Assembly: GCF_008056315.1 (NCBI RefSeq)
Contig: NZ_VRKQ01000008.1
Span: 434,001 to 498,000 of the forward strand
DNA: 64,000 nucleotides
From: Seonamhaeicola maritimus
GTDB taxonomy: Bacteria > Bacteroidota > Bacteroidia > Flavobacteriales > Flavobacteriaceae
Direction of reading: 5' to 3'
Shown here: positions 18,718 to 28,835 of the stretch, piece after piece
Layout: the number at the start of each line of letters is the position of its first letter
Position numbering within the stretch: the first letter of the stretch is position 1
Translations under genes and position numbers: made by a program
Notes under the pieces: generated by a model
What the model was told of the DNA's origin: nothing
Seen by the model: the letters and a program-made list of their open reading frames with translations, nothing else
Database searches by the model: none

Positions 18718-19986
18718 TTAATTTTCTTCTAATCGTTTTCTTTGTTCTTTAGTCAATCCAAACTTAAAATAAATTTCTGTGTCATTAAGAATATCACTGT
18801 CTTTCATTAAAGGATCATGAGTATCTAAGCTTAAATCACAATCAAATCTAGCTAGTATACTATAACTTTGGCAAGTACCTCCTCGTTTTAGTACATCTCT
18901 AAAATGGCATAACCCCCAAGTAATCCCTCTGCCATTACCATTATCTAGAAAAGCATCTGGGATATGAGCTCCTGGTGCTATTGGGAATATTGAAGAGATA
19001 GCTGCTATTTCAAAATTAACGCCATCAGGAGCATATTGTATAGTGTTATGTTCAAGACCATGTCTTCCTACTAATGCAGCAAGTCCTTTTTTAAAAGGAA
19101 ATAATGCTGTTTCATGCCCTGAGTTAATTACTGGATTTAAAGGGTGTTTTTTAAAAGGACCGAATGGATTATCAGCTAAAGCTAATCCCTGAGCTCTTAC
19201 TCTTGGATCACCTCCCATTTCGCCTTTATAATACATGTATATTTTATTTTTATAGACTAAAGGGTATGGGTCATGTATCTTATAATGATCCCATGTGTTT
19301 TCGGGACCGTTTGGAAGTACAATTTTATTTGAAGGTGTCCAAGGACCGTCTGGAGAATCTGAAACCGCAACTGATACGGCGCAATCATCTCCAGTTGTTC
19401 CAGGTGCCCCTGGCATTACTGTATAAGCTTGATAATATAAATAGTATTTGTTTTTGTAAACAAGAATATCTGGAGTTGAAATAGAGCGCCACCCGGCGTA
19501 TGGTTTCTCCATTCTGGTTACTGCAACACCTTGTTCTTCCCATACAAAACCATTTTTGCTTGTTGCATACCATATTTCAGATAAATCCCAATCTCTATTA
19601 GGTATGGTATCATTCCCTCCATTTTCTATTGGAGGGCTTGATGTCTCTCTATGTGTATACCAAACATAATACTTTCCATTTGCCTTAATCACTTTAGAAA
19701 CATCTCGCCTAGAGATTGTTCCATCATTATTGCCGTAATCAAAACCTTCAAGTGGTGTGTATTTAAAAGTTGAAAATAATTCGTTGTTTTCAACTTCAAA
19801 TCCTTTTATTGTGCCATCATAGATTCTATTGAAAGCTGCACTCAAAGCTATTTCTGGTTTTGTTCTTGGTACATTACCATATGGAAAATCACTCGAATTT
19901 ACATAGCTTTCTTTTTTAATTTTTGATTCCTTGTCGCAAGAGAATAGTATAACCAAAAGACTAATTAAAACAATGTTTGATTTCAT
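18718..19986 (-). CDS. GH117-family exo-alpha-(3,6-anhydro)galactosidase-like lipoprotein
   Basis: A 422-residue lipoprotein (signal ends LVILFSC, Cys17). Several family landmarks of GH117 are present: the N-terminal helix-turn-helix dimerisation motif S-x-A-x-x-R (LSAAFNR, Ser49/Ala51/Arg54), a catalytic-base Asp95 in SRRDVSKVI, Asp239 in IHDPYPL and the His291-Glu292 pair in SGHETALFPF, plus HNTIQYAPDGVNFEI. From memory these match Asp97/Asp252/Glu310 of the Zobellia enzyme AhgA and the acid His302 of BpGH117. The five-bladed propeller repeats (YYVWYTHRE, YYLYYQAY, IYMYYKGE) fit. The known activity releases 3,6-anhydro-L-galactose from neoagaro-oligosaccharides, but some GH117 clades are inactive on neoagarobiose, so the exact linkage is not certain. 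It lies within a SusC/D locus with a sulfatase and sugar-acid enzymes. Confidence 0.85.
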   Translation of the reverse strand: MKSNIVLISLLVILFSCDKESKIKKESYVNSSDFPYGNVPRTKPEIALSAAFNRIYDGTIKGFEVENNELFSTFKYTPLEGFDYGNNDGTISRRDVSKVIKANGKYYVWYTHRETSSPPIENGGNDTIPNRDWDLSEIWYATSKNGFVWEEQGVAVTRMEKPYAGWRSISTPDILVYKNKYYLYYQAYTVMPGAPGTTGDDCAVSVAVSDSPDGPWTPSNKIVLPNGPENTWDHYKIHDPYPLVYKNKIYMYYKGEMGGDPRVRAQGLALADNPFGPFKKHPLNPVINSGHETALFPFKKGLAALVGRHGLEHNTIQYAPDGVNFEIAAISSIFPIAPGAHIPDAFLDNGNGRGITWGLCHFRDVLKRGGTCQSYSILARFDCDLSLDTHDPLMKDSDILNDTEIYFKFGLTKEQRKRLEEN

Positions 19987-20169
19987 AATTTTTGTTTTGA
20001 TAAGGATTTGATGTACATGGGTATTCTATTATTGATTTTAATAGATGATATAAATCAAAAACTGTTATTTATTTAGTTATAAATGTATGGAGTATACTAT
20101 TTGAAGAAGGGTAATATTATTCCAAAAAGAAGTATTTCTAAAGCATAACAATTAGGTTGCCTTATATAG

Positions 20170-23100
20170 TTAATATTGGAATACTTGGATGTAACTATTG
20201 TTATTGCCAATTAATATAGCATTGGCTTTACCAATTTTAATTTTCTTCATGTCTTTAGCATCAAATGGAGCATAAAAACCACTTTGGTTTATGGTTTGAG
20301 GTTTAAATTCTCCACTTCCATTACCTTTTAAAAAAAGTCCTATTCCTGCATCATTACGAGGCGTTTCAATTTCAGAGGCATATAAGTTTCCAGAAATAAG
20401 AATATCTAAATTATGGTCCTGATCAAAGTCTTCAATAATTATATTGTTGATACTTGATGTTTGAGCCAAATTGGGTAACGGATGAAGTTTAAAATCTTTT
20501 CCACTAATATTTTCAGCATAATAAGAAGCGAAAGAATAAGCTTTAAGGTTAAGAGCATTATTTAAATCATCTCCATAAATATCATTTAAGTTTGAATTAC
20601 CGAAAGATTCAAAAGTTGGAAATTTATTCTTTAGTGATGGAATTTGTTCCATTGAACAAGATCTACCTCTAATAGGATAAACTTGTCCGTGGTCATAATA
20701 ACTTAATACAATATCATTTGAACCATTTTTATCAAAATCATAGCTATGAACCTGAAAAGGTGTGTTTTCCGATGCCTTATATTTATAATTTAACCCTAAG
20801 TTGCCAATAACCAAATCATTATCACCATCACCATCCATATCAGCACTAGAAACTTTGTAAAACCAACCTTCGGAATTTTCTAAACCTTCAAATCTATGTC
20901 TTCTAAACTTTCCAGTTCCGTCATTTAAGAAGGTTAGAATTGGGGTCCATTCTCCTACAACAATTAAATCTAGTAGGTTGTCATTATTTATATCTACCCA
21001 AGTAGTTGATGTAATTAAACCAATATTGTTTAAATCAGGAATTTTTTCCTTGGTAACATCCTTTAGAACACCGTTTTCATTTTCTAATAATTTACTACTA
21101 GTAGGGTGAGGGTACTTACCAGGTGTTAATCTGCCACCAACAAAAAGATCTATATCACCATCACCATCAAAATCCACCTTTTCAACTATCGAACCGCTTA
21201 TTTTGTATTTAGGTATTCTATTCTTGTCTTTTTTGAAAGCACCTTTACCATTATTTATATAAAGTCTATCATGAAGAAGATTACTGTTTATGTCAAACTC
21301 ATTACCACCGCTTACAACAAAAAGGTCTAAATCGCCATCATTATCAATGTCGAAAAATGTACTACCCATGTCTTCACATTTTTTATCTTCAGACCATGGA
21401 CCATCTTCTGTTTCTGTAAAAGTACCATTGAGATTTTGATAAAAAAGAACACCAGATTTCCCCGCAGAACCACCAATAAAGAAGTCATCTAAATCATCTC
21501 CGTTTACATCGCCAATAGCCATGTATGGTCCAAATTGTGACATTTTATGAGGTAATAGAACTTCTTTTAAATAATCATTATAATTATTTTCTTCATGCTT
21601 AAAGTTCAGATTTAGGTTCTTTGAAATGTCTTGAAATACAAAAGAGTTAGGTATTGGAATTCTCTTCTTTTCAATATTTGATGGTTTAATAGTTAGCTGT
21701 CGATTTGCCTTTACATCTTTAATAGAGGTTATCTGGCCTCCTGGCCATGTTACTTCAATTTTATCAATATGAGTTTCTTTACCAAGTCCAAAATGTGCAA
21801 TATCTTCACTTTTAGACATATACCCTCTATTGTTTGACAATTCAACCATTTGCCATAAGGAGTCATTTTTAAATAGTTTTATCCTTGAGCCATAAATATT
21901 AGAGTGTTTTGGCATTTTCAATTTAACTTGTAAAAAGTTACCAATATTCCGTTCTGTGGTGTTATTTCTATAAATAAAAGCTTCTTCATCTATATTATTG
22001 ACAACAAGGTCTAAGTCACCATCTAAATCTAAATCTGCATAACATGAACCGTTAGATAGGGTGGGAAGATTAAAACCCCAATCCTTTATTTTGTTTTCAA
22101 AAGTTAAATCGCCATTATTTTTATATATGTAGTTATTTAATTTGTCTTCAGGAGCCATTTTTGCAAGTGCTAATACATCTACAACATCTTGAAATCGTTT
22201 GTTTTGATTTTTAGCTTCAATTTCAATACTATCTAGAATGACTTCGTATTTATTGTTTACGTCACTATACCTCATGTTTCTCTTTATACCATTAGTAACA
22301 AAAATGTCCTTGAGGCCATCATTATCAAAATCAGCAATTAAAGGGCCCCAACTCCAATCGGTATTAGAAACACCAGCTAATTGAGCTAAGTCACTAAAAG
22401 TACTATTGCCGTTATTATGCTGTAAGGTGTTAAACATATATTGGTAGTGCCAGCCTCTATCTACAATAGCCCAAAAATCCTCTGGATTCATACCGCCCAT
22501 GTTGGTTTTTATTCTCTTATGATCTTCGGCAACCATATCAACCACAAAAATGTCAAGGTTACCGTCGTTGTCATAATCAGCTATATCGCTTCCCATGCTA
22601 AAGTTAGAAATGTGCTTAAAAGATTGGTTTGCAATATTGGTAAATGTGCCATTTTCATTATTCTTATACATGAAATCAGGCTTGTCATAATCGTTTGTAA
22701 TATAAATGTCCGGCCAATTATTATTATCAATATCTCCTATGCTAGCCGATAATCCATGAGCCAAATTTTTAGTCCCTGATTGATTAGAGACTTCTACAAA
22801 ACCTTTATCGAAACCTAAATTTTTATAAAGTTTGTCACTATATAGAGGGTTAACATTTTTTAAAGGTGTCTTTCCTCCAGACCTATTACCGTATCCTGGA
22901 GGTTGATTAACTAAATACATGTCTACAAATCCATCTTTATCATAATCAAAGAAATTAGCTTGAATAGAGTTTCCAGAGTCGTTAATTCTATATTTCTTTC
23001 CTTGCTCACTAAAAGTATTATTACCGTTATTAATAAAAAGTAAGTTATTACTATGATTTTTTTTGTTAGGAACATTTTTGCAAACATAAATATCTTGATA

Positions 23101-23526
23101 ACCGTCTGCATTAACATCGGCAAAAGTGACACCAGTAGACCAAGAATTTATCTTATTGATTCCAGCTTTTTCTGAAATATCTTCAAATACCAAGTTTCCT
23201 TTATTTAAGTATAATTTATCTTTTACTTGATTCCCTGCAAAATAAATATCTGGTAGTCCATCATTATTAATGTCTCCAATAGCAACACCTGCGCCTGTGA
23301 CGAAATTCTCATTAATAAGATGATTCTCCTTAGCAGTTTCAATTAAGTTATTTGAAAATGTTATGCCTGTATGATTAGAGTTTATTAACGAAAAATGCTT
23401 GTCATTTTCTGATACAGGTAGTTTTTTTTGTGGAGGGCAAGAAAAAAATAAAGACACTCCAATTCCTAATAATATATTACGAAAAGTCAATATAGATCTT
23501 GTGTAATTTAATTGAAAATGTACCAT
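20170..23526 (-). CDS. FG-GAP/VCBS-repeat lipoprotein with ASPIC/UnbV domain
   Basis: A 1118-residue lipoprotein (signal ends VSLFFSC) with the same order of parts as the protein at 4004-7315. The first calcium-loop block (about residues 80-490) contains DINNDGLPDIY, DVNADGYQDIY, DYDNDGNLDIF and DFDNDGLKDIF. The ASPIC/UnbV domain (about 530-610) contains NNRGYMS, FGLGKE and VTWPGG. The second block (about 650-1060) contains DVNGDDLDDFF, DIDNDGDLDLF, DMDGDGDNDLV and DFDKNGSNDIV. Shared landmarks such as RTPRNDAG-like ETPRNDAG near the C-terminus and the RGRSCS/RGRECS segment show that the two are true paralogues. The function is unknown. It is transcribed divergently from the second susC over a 224-bp promoter region, so both could be controlled together. 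Confidence 0.85.
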   Translation of the reverse strand: MVHFQLNYTRSILTFRNILLGIGVSLFFSCPPQKKLPVSENDKHFSLINSNHTGITFSNNLIETAKENHLINENFVTGAGVAIGDINNDGLPDIYFAGNQVKDKLYLNKGNLVFEDISEKAGINKINSWSTGVTFADVNADGYQDIYVCKNVPNKKNHSNNLLFINNGNNTFSEQGKKYRINDSGNSIQANFFDYDKDGFVDMYLVNQPPGYGNRSGGKTPLKNVNPLYSDKLYKNLGFDKGFVEVSNQSGTKNLAHGLSASIGDIDNNNWPDIYITNDYDKPDFMYKNNENGTFTNIANQSFKHISNFSMGSDIADYDNDGNLDIFVVDMVAEDHKRIKTNMGGMNPEDFWAIVDRGWHYQYMFNTLQHNNGNSTFSDLAQLAGVSNTDWSWGPLIADFDNDGLKDIFVTNGIKRNMRYSDVNNKYEVILDSIEIEAKNQNKRFQDVVDVLALAKMAPEDKLNNYIYKNNGDLTFENKIKDWGFNLPTLSNGSCYADLDLDGDLDLVVNNIDEEAFIYRNNTTERNIGNFLQVKLKMPKHSNIYGSRIKLFKNDSLWQMVELSNNRGYMSKSEDIAHFGLGKETHIDKIEVTWPGGQITSIKDVKANRQLTIKPSNIEKKRIPIPNSFVFQDISKNLNLNFKHEENNYNDYLKEVLLPHKMSQFGPYMAIGDVNGDDLDDFFIGGSAGKSGVLFYQNLNGTFTETEDGPWSEDKKCEDMGSTFFDIDNDGDLDLFVVSGGNEFDINSNLLHDRLYINNGKGAFKKDKNRIPKYKISGSIVEKVDFDGDGDIDLFVGGRLTPGKYPHPTSSKLLENENGVLKDVTKEKIPDLNNIGLITSTTWVDINNDNLLDLIVVGEWTPILTFLNDGTGKFRRHRFEGLENSEGWFYKVSSADMDGDGDNDLVIGNLGLNYKYKASENTPFQVHSYDFDKNGSNDIVLSYYDHGQVYPIRGRSCSMEQIPSLKNKFPTFESFGNSNLNDIYGDDLNNALNLKAYSFASYYAENISGKDFKLHPLPNLAQTSSINNIIIEDFDQDHNLDILISGNLYASEIETPRNDAGIGLFLKGNGSGEFKPQTINQSGFYAPFDAKDMKKIKIGKANAILIGNNNSYIQVFQY

Positions 23527-23670
23527 GGTGAGTGTAATGTCATTAATTGACTTTAAGTGAAATTAATAATTATTTGCTAATTATTTAGGGCTTAAGAAGG
23601 ATTAATTCGATTTGACATTATTTTCCTTTTAGTTGAGATTTTATTACCCGTTAAGCATTCTACTATAATG

Positions 23671-23691
23671 TAATTTGCAGTGCTAAACTAG
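23671..23691 (+). promoter_or_regulatory. Upstream element shared by both susC genes (copy 2)
   Basis: TAATTT at 23671-23676 and TAAACTAG at 23684-23691 repeat the arrangement seen at 7642-7662 with identical total length. It sits 59 bp before the second susC ATG, in the intergenic region shared with the divergent FG-GAP gene. It is probably a promoter and/or HTCS operator. Confidence 0.4.
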
Positions 23692-23692
23692 T

Positions 23693-23712
23693 GTAGTAAC
23701 AATAATTACTAC
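23693..23712. promoter_or_regulatory. Inverted repeat, candidate operator upstream of susC 2
   Basis: GTAGTAA and TTACTAC form a perfect 7-bp inverted repeat around six bases, directly after the shared TAAACTAG motif and 38 bp before the susC start. It could bind a dimeric regulator such as an AraC-domain HTCS or form a 5'-UTR hairpin. It has no clear equivalent at the first susC. Confidence 0.3.
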
Positions 23713-23750
23713 AAAAATTATTTAACTAATTTATTAACTAAACTAAAGTT

Positions 23751-26700
23751 ATGAGTAAAAACTATTTTACTAAACTCCTGCTTAACAGATTTAAGATAGG
23801 AGGTAAAAAAAAGGCACTCTTGGGGTTCTTTTTTTTCAGTGCTTTATTAATGCAAGCACAAACAATTAAGGTAACCGGTGTGGTTACCGATGAAACAAAT
23901 ATGCCTTTAATAGGGGCTAATGTCCTGGTTAAAGGTACTTCTAATGGGGCTGTTACTGATTTTGATGGAAACTATGCTATTTCAGTTAACCAAGGTGAAG
24001 TATTAATATTTTCTTCATTAGGATTTCAAACTAAAGAGGTTACTGTTGGTGCTAATAGTACTATTAATGTTCAATTGGCCGAGGATGCTCAGGCTCTTGA
24101 TGAAGTAGTACTTATTGGATATGGTTCCAGAAAAAAATCAGATGTAGTTACTGCCGTTAGTACCGTAGATAATGACTTTTTGCAAGCACAACCTTCTGCT
24201 GATGCAACAAGGGCATTACAGGGAAGTGCATCTGGTGTAACCGTTGTGGCTTCTGCTAGACCTGGAGGGAATTCACAAATAAGAATTCGTGGTTTGGGTA
24301 GTATTAATGGTAATAATCCATTATTTATTGTTGATGGAGTTACTGGAGGTGCTGTTCCACCACCAGATCAAATTGAATCTATGCAGGTTTTGAAAGATGC
24401 TTCATCTACAGCTATTTATGGTTCTAGAGGAGCAAGTGGTGTAATTTTAATTACTACTAAATCTGGTAGAAAAAATCAGGCTGCGAAGTTTGAGTTTAAT
24501 GTACGAACCGGTATGGGTAAAAGTAATGCTAAATATGATTTAGTAACAGATCCAAATTTAATTGGGCAAATGCTTTGGTTAGAAATGACTAATGATGGAA
24601 TAACACCAACTCATGCGCATTTTCAGTTTGATCCAAATGATATAATGGCTACAAGAGTAAATGATTATTTATTCCCTAATGGAGCATCAATAGGTGACCC
24701 TTCTGCAGATCCATCGTTGTATGAAGAAAGAAACTATCCAATTACGTTGACAAATCAGAAAGGAACCGACTGGATGGATGAAGTGTTAAGATCAGCGCTT
24801 TTGCAAGATTATAGTTTGTCTGTTTCTGGAGGGTCAGAAAAAACCACTTACTCTTTCAATGCTAGTTTTTTCGACGAGGAAGGTGTATTTAAACACAATT
24901 CTTTTAATAGATATGCATTCAGATCAAATGTTGAATCTGAAATAACCAATTGGTTAACAGTTGGGCAAAGACTTGGAGCTACATTTACAGAAAGTAAAGG
25001 AAATGTACCTGGTTTTAATAGTTTTGTTGAAACAAGTCCTTTAATCCCCATTTATGATGTTGCTGGAAATTATGCAGGTGGGGTTGTTGGTGGAAATTTA
25101 AATGATGGGGCAAATCCTTTAGGGACAGCTTATAGACAACGAAAAGATTTAAGAAAAAATCTAAATTTAGTTGGGAACTTTCACGTTGAAATTACACCAA
25201 TAGAAAATTTAAAGGTTAAGTCTTTATTTGGATATAATATGAATTGGTTTAGCAATCATGATCCAAGATTTGGCGATCCTGAAAACACCAATGGTTCTGC
25301 GGTAAACACATTAGCTGAGACAAGAACTAATAATTTAACATGGAACTTCTCTAATACTATTAGTTATTCTAAAACATTATCTGATCGTCATGATATTGAT
25401 GTTTTAATTGGTATGGAGTCTACAAAATTTAATTTTGATCAAGTGAATGCTGGAAGAGCTGGATTTATTTCTACAAATGACGATTTTTACTTTTTAAGTT
25501 CTGGAGCCGAAGCAGTAACTAACGGATCAGATGCTGCAACATGGTCTTTGTTTTCATTGTTTTCTAGAGCATTTTATTCTTATGATGGTAAATATATGCT
25601 AGAAGGTACAGTACGTCGTGATGGTTCATCAAGGTTTGGTGCCAATAACCGTTATGGTTATTTTCCTGCTGCATCGGTAGGATGGATAATTTCAAAAGAG
25701 AATTTTATGGATAGTACCAGTGGTTGGTTAAATCAGTTAAAGTTTAGAGCTGGTTGGGGGCAATCAGGTAATGATCAGATAGGAAACTATAATGGTTTCA
25801 CAACCTTTGGTTCTGGCCTAGGTAATTCTTACTATGGTATAGGTGGAGGTGATAACACTATTTCATTGGGTTATCAATCAACAGGATTTGGAAACCCCGA
25901 TGCTAAATGGGAAACTACAGAGTCACTCAATTTTGGTATTGATGCAACCTTGTTTGGAGGGTTAGATTTAAGTGTTGATATGTGGAATAAAACTACTAGA
26001 GACATGCTTTTCCCATCAACAGTACCTGCAGTAGAGGGTCAGGCATCTGAGCCTTTTGAAAATATTGGAACCATGGAAAATAAAGGATTTGATATAGAAC
26101 TTAATTATAGAAAAACTGTAAATGAAGATTTAAGCTATAGTATTGGTTTAAATGTTTCTACATATAAAAATGATGTTACTAAACTAGCTGGAGGAGAGGG
26201 AGATGTAAAAATAGGACGAAGTGAGCGTGGACAAACTTATACACGAGCTGTTGTAGGAAGGGCTTTCCCTGAATTCTTTGGTTATATAGCGGATGGCATT
26301 TTTCAAACACAAGCTGAAGCAGATGCACACCCAGCTAATGGCAATTATAACGAACCAGGGAATTTAATAATAAGAGATGTAGATGGTGATGGTGAGATTA
26401 CTGCTGCAGACCGTACCTGGATTGGAAATCCACATCCAGATTTTACAGCTGGTTTAAATTTAGGGATTGAATACAAGAATTTTGATTTAACTTCTATTTG
26501 GTATGCTAGTGTTGGGAACGATGTAGTGAATTATTTGAATCGTTTTACAAGAGATGGTTTATTTCAAGGACCAAAATCTGCAGATCGTTTATACCGCTCT
26601 TGGGGAAGTCCTTATTTAGATAATAACGCTGATGCCATTTTACCAAAAGCTTCTAGTACTACTAGTTTTGAGCAGAATACAAATACTAATCATATTGAAG

Positions 26701-26945
26701 ATGGGTCTTTTTTACGTATGAAGTCCCTTCAATTAGGATACAATGTTCCTGATAATGTTTTAGATAGATTTGGATTGTCAAGTATGCGTTTATATGTGAT
26801 GGGAACTAACCTAATTACATTGTTTGACACTTATTCTGGATTAGATGTAGAGGTGACTCCAGAAAATGAGATAGATAGAGGTTTTGACGAAGGTACCTGG
26901 CCAACACCAAAGCAATTTATTTTTGGTGTTAACATTGGTATATAA
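23751..26945 (+). CDS. SusC-like TonB-dependent outer-membrane transporter
   Basis: A 1064-residue SusC/RagA transporter. The signal peptide ends near LLMQAQT. The carboxypeptidase-regulatory-like domain (VTGVVTDETNMPLIGANVL), the TonB-box-like LDEVVLIGYGSRKKS, the plug (ALQGSASGVTVV, IRGLGSINGNNPLF, ASGVILITTKSG) and the barrel with terminal IFGVNIGI are all in place. Only the N-terminal domain and plug are readily aligned with the first SusC by eye; the barrel regions differ, so the two probably take different oligosaccharides. The partner susD starts 18 bp downstream. Confidence 0.95.
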   Translation: MSKNYFTKLLLNRFKIGGKKKALLGFFFFSALLMQAQTIKVTGVVTDETNMPLIGANVLVKGTSNGAVTDFDGNYAISVNQGEVLIFSSLGFQTKEVTVGANSTINVQLAEDAQALDEVVLIGYGSRKKSDVVTAVSTVDNDFLQAQPSADATRALQGSASGVTVVASARPGGNSQIRIRGLGSINGNNPLFIVDGVTGGAVPPPDQIESMQVLKDASSTAIYGSRGASGVILITTKSGRKNQAAKFEFNVRTGMGKSNAKYDLVTDPNLIGQMLWLEMTNDGITPTHAHFQFDPNDIMATRVNDYLFPNGASIGDPSADPSLYEERNYPITLTNQKGTDWMDEVLRSALLQDYSLSVSGGSEKTTYSFNASFFDEEGVFKHNSFNRYAFRSNVESEITNWLTVGQRLGATFTESKGNVPGFNSFVETSPLIPIYDVAGNYAGGVVGGNLNDGANPLGTAYRQRKDLRKNLNLVGNFHVEITPIENLKVKSLFGYNMNWFSNHDPRFGDPENTNGSAVNTLAETRTNNLTWNFSNTISYSKTLSDRHDIDVLIGMESTKFNFDQVNAGRAGFISTNDDFYFLSSGAEAVTNGSDAATWSLFSLFSRAFYSYDGKYMLEGTVRRDGSSRFGANNRYGYFPAASVGWIISKENFMDSTSGWLNQLKFRAGWGQSGNDQIGNYNGFTTFGSGLGNSYYGIGGGDNTISLGYQSTGFGNPDAKWETTESLNFGIDATLFGGLDLSVDMWNKTTRDMLFPSTVPAVEGQASEPFENIGTMENKGFDIELNYRKTVNEDLSYSIGLNVSTYKNDVTKLAGGEGDVKIGRSERGQTYTRAVVGRAFPEFFGYIADGIFQTQAEADAHPANGNYNEPGNLIIRDVDGDGEITAADRTWIGNPHPDFTAGLNLGIEYKNFDLTSIWYASVGNDVVNYLNRFTRDGLFQGPKSADRLYRSWGSPYLDNNADAILPKASSTTSFEQNTNTNHIEDGSFLRMKSLQLGYNVPDNVLDRFGLSSMRLYVMGTNLITLFDTYSGLDVEVTPENEIDRGFDEGTWPTPKQFIFGVNIGI

Positions 26946-26963
26946 ATAATAAAAAAATAGAAC

Positions 26964-28718
26964 ATGAAAAAAATAAATTTTAAAATCAGTCTGTTAGCCA
27001 TCGTGCTAATAGTATTTAGTTCTTGTAAAGAGGAATTTTTGGAAGAATTTCCAAAAGGTCTAGTTACTGGTGAAACACTAGCTGATGAAGCTGGAGCAAA
27101 TTTGCTTCTAATAGGAGCTTATTCATTAATTGATGGAGTATCTCAAGGAGGTCCTGGAGGAGCAGGTGAGGCCTCGGCAACCAATTGGGTTTGGGGAGAC
27201 GTTCCTTCAGATGACATGCATCGTGGAGATCAAACTGGGGGTTGGAGTGCCATTAACCTAATAGAACGTTATGAAGTAGATCCAACTAACCCTTGGGTAG
27301 AAGGCTTATGGAAAGCCAATTTTGATGGTGTAGCTAGGGCCAATGATGTACTTAGAGTAATTAGAAATGCAGGAGAAGACATTCCTGTAGATAAAGCAAA
27401 TCAAATTGAAGCAGAAGCAAGATGGTTACGTGCTTGGTATCACTTTCAACTGCGTTCAAAAATTGAAAAGGTTCCTTTTATTACTGAAGACGTAATTGGA
27501 AGAGAAGTTCCTAATGATAGAGAAATTTGGGATGATATTGAAGCCGATTTACAATGGGGTATTGATAATAATATGGATGAAGTACCATCTGATGTTGGGC
27601 GTGCATCTCGTTGGGCTGCTAAAGCTTTAAAAGCTCGAGTGCACTTATTTCAACAAGAATATTCTCAAGCTAAACCTTTATTGGATGATATTATTAATAA
27701 TGGTCCCTTTACTTTGATGGATCACTTTTATGATAATCATGATGAAGAAAAACAGAACAATGCAGAGAGTATTTTTGAAGTACAATATACGGTGAATGAT
27801 GGTGCTGGCGGAGGCTGGAATGCGGGAGCAGACCATAGAACTTTATTCCCTAGAGGAGCTGATATAGGCTTATGTTGTGCTTATAGTGCACCTAGTTTTG
27901 ACCTTTTTAATGCTTTCAAGGTAGATGCAAACGGATTGCCATTTTTGGATACGTTTCAAAATAATTTGTTAACTGAGGATTATGGACTTTTGGATGTAGA
28001 TCCATTTACACCAACTGATGAGCTTTTAGATCCAAGAGTTGATTGGACAATAGCAAGAAGAGGAATACCATTTTTCGATTGGGGACCAATGAGTGGAGGA
28101 GATTGGATGCTGGATCAAGCAGGTATGGGGCCTTTCCTTAATAAAAAGATTATGTTTTACAAGCGTAACTTTAGAGATATTTCCATTGCAACGCCTACAT
28201 GGTCTGCCGGAATGAATGGTAATAATTGGAGGTTGTTTAGATTGAGTCATGTAATGTTATGGCGTGCCGAGGTTGCTGTTGAGGAAAATGACCTTCCAAC
28301 CGCAATGAATTTGGTCAATCAAATCCGCCTTAGAGCTCAGGATGATATTGTGATGGGTAAAATTAGTAATACAACATTTGGGGCAGGAGACCCTATTGTT
28401 ATTGACGAAAATGCACCAGCAGCCAATTATATGTTGGGTTTATATACCTCGTTTCCAGATCAAGACTATGCTAGAAAAGCGGTACGTCATGAGACACGCT
28501 TGGAATTTGCATTAGAAGGTATGCGCTTTCAGGATTTAGTTAGATGGGGCATTGATGGAACTACAATTAATAGTTATTTGAATTCAGAATTAGCGAATGG
28601 TCGTTTAAATTGGATACAAGGAGCTACTTATACGGCAGGTCAAGATGATCATTGGCCAATTCCTCAAACCCAGTTGGATTTGCAACCAGGAATTTTAACA
28701 CAAGACCCGAATTATTAG
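26964..28718 (+). CDS. SusD/RagB-family glycan-binding lipoprotein
   Basis: A 584-residue SusD homologue with a lipoprotein signal (IVLIVFSSC, Cys about 21). SusD signatures are EEFPKGLVTGETL near the N-terminus, AEARWLRAWYHFQLRSK in the TPR core, LFRLSHVMLWRAEVAVEEN, and HETRLEFALEGMRFQDLVRWG near the end. It is about 60 residues longer than the SusD at 10799-12367, which fits a different ligand. It is followed by a strong intrinsic terminator, separating it from the HTCS gene. Confidence 0.94.
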   Translation: MKKINFKISLLAIVLIVFSSCKEEFLEEFPKGLVTGETLADEAGANLLLIGAYSLIDGVSQGGPGGAGEASATNWVWGDVPSDDMHRGDQTGGWSAINLIERYEVDPTNPWVEGLWKANFDGVARANDVLRVIRNAGEDIPVDKANQIEAEARWLRAWYHFQLRSKIEKVPFITEDVIGREVPNDREIWDDIEADLQWGIDNNMDEVPSDVGRASRWAAKALKARVHLFQQEYSQAKPLLDDIINNGPFTLMDHFYDNHDEEKQNNAESIFEVQYTVNDGAGGGWNAGADHRTLFPRGADIGLCCAYSAPSFDLFNAFKVDANGLPFLDTFQNNLLTEDYGLLDVDPFTPTDELLDPRVDWTIARRGIPFFDWGPMSGGDWMLDQAGMGPFLNKKIMFYKRNFRDISIATPTWSAGMNGNNWRLFRLSHVMLWRAEVAVEENDLPTAMNLVNQIRLRAQDDIVMGKISNTTFGAGDPIVIDENAPAANYMLGLYTSFPDQDYARKAVRHETRLEFALEGMRFQDLVRWGIDGTTINSYLNSELANGRLNWIQGATYTAGQDDHWPIPQTQLDLQPGILTQDPNY

Positions 28719-28774
28719 TCTTTAAATTATAGCTTTTAGAATATTTTTAGTTCATGAAGTTAGTTTTAGTTGAA

Positions 28775-28803
28775 AAAGCGGCTCTATAGTTTGGAGCCGC
28801 TTT
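28775..28803 (+). terminator. Intrinsic terminator after susD (module 2)
   Basis: A perfect stem of AAAGCGGCTC and GAGCCGCTTT around a nine-base loop, followed by a T-rich stretch. It ends 32 bp before the HTCS start codon. The same susD-terminator-HTCS order occurs in module 1. Confidence 0.85.
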
Positions 28804-28835
28804 ATTCTTTTAGGTAAATTTGATAAATTCTTATT

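Noticed and set aside
22441-22752. 103-codon plus-strand frame inside the FG-GAP gene
   Set aside because: It is a shadow of the repeat-coding strand; no start context or domain, and the minus-strand protein is well supported.
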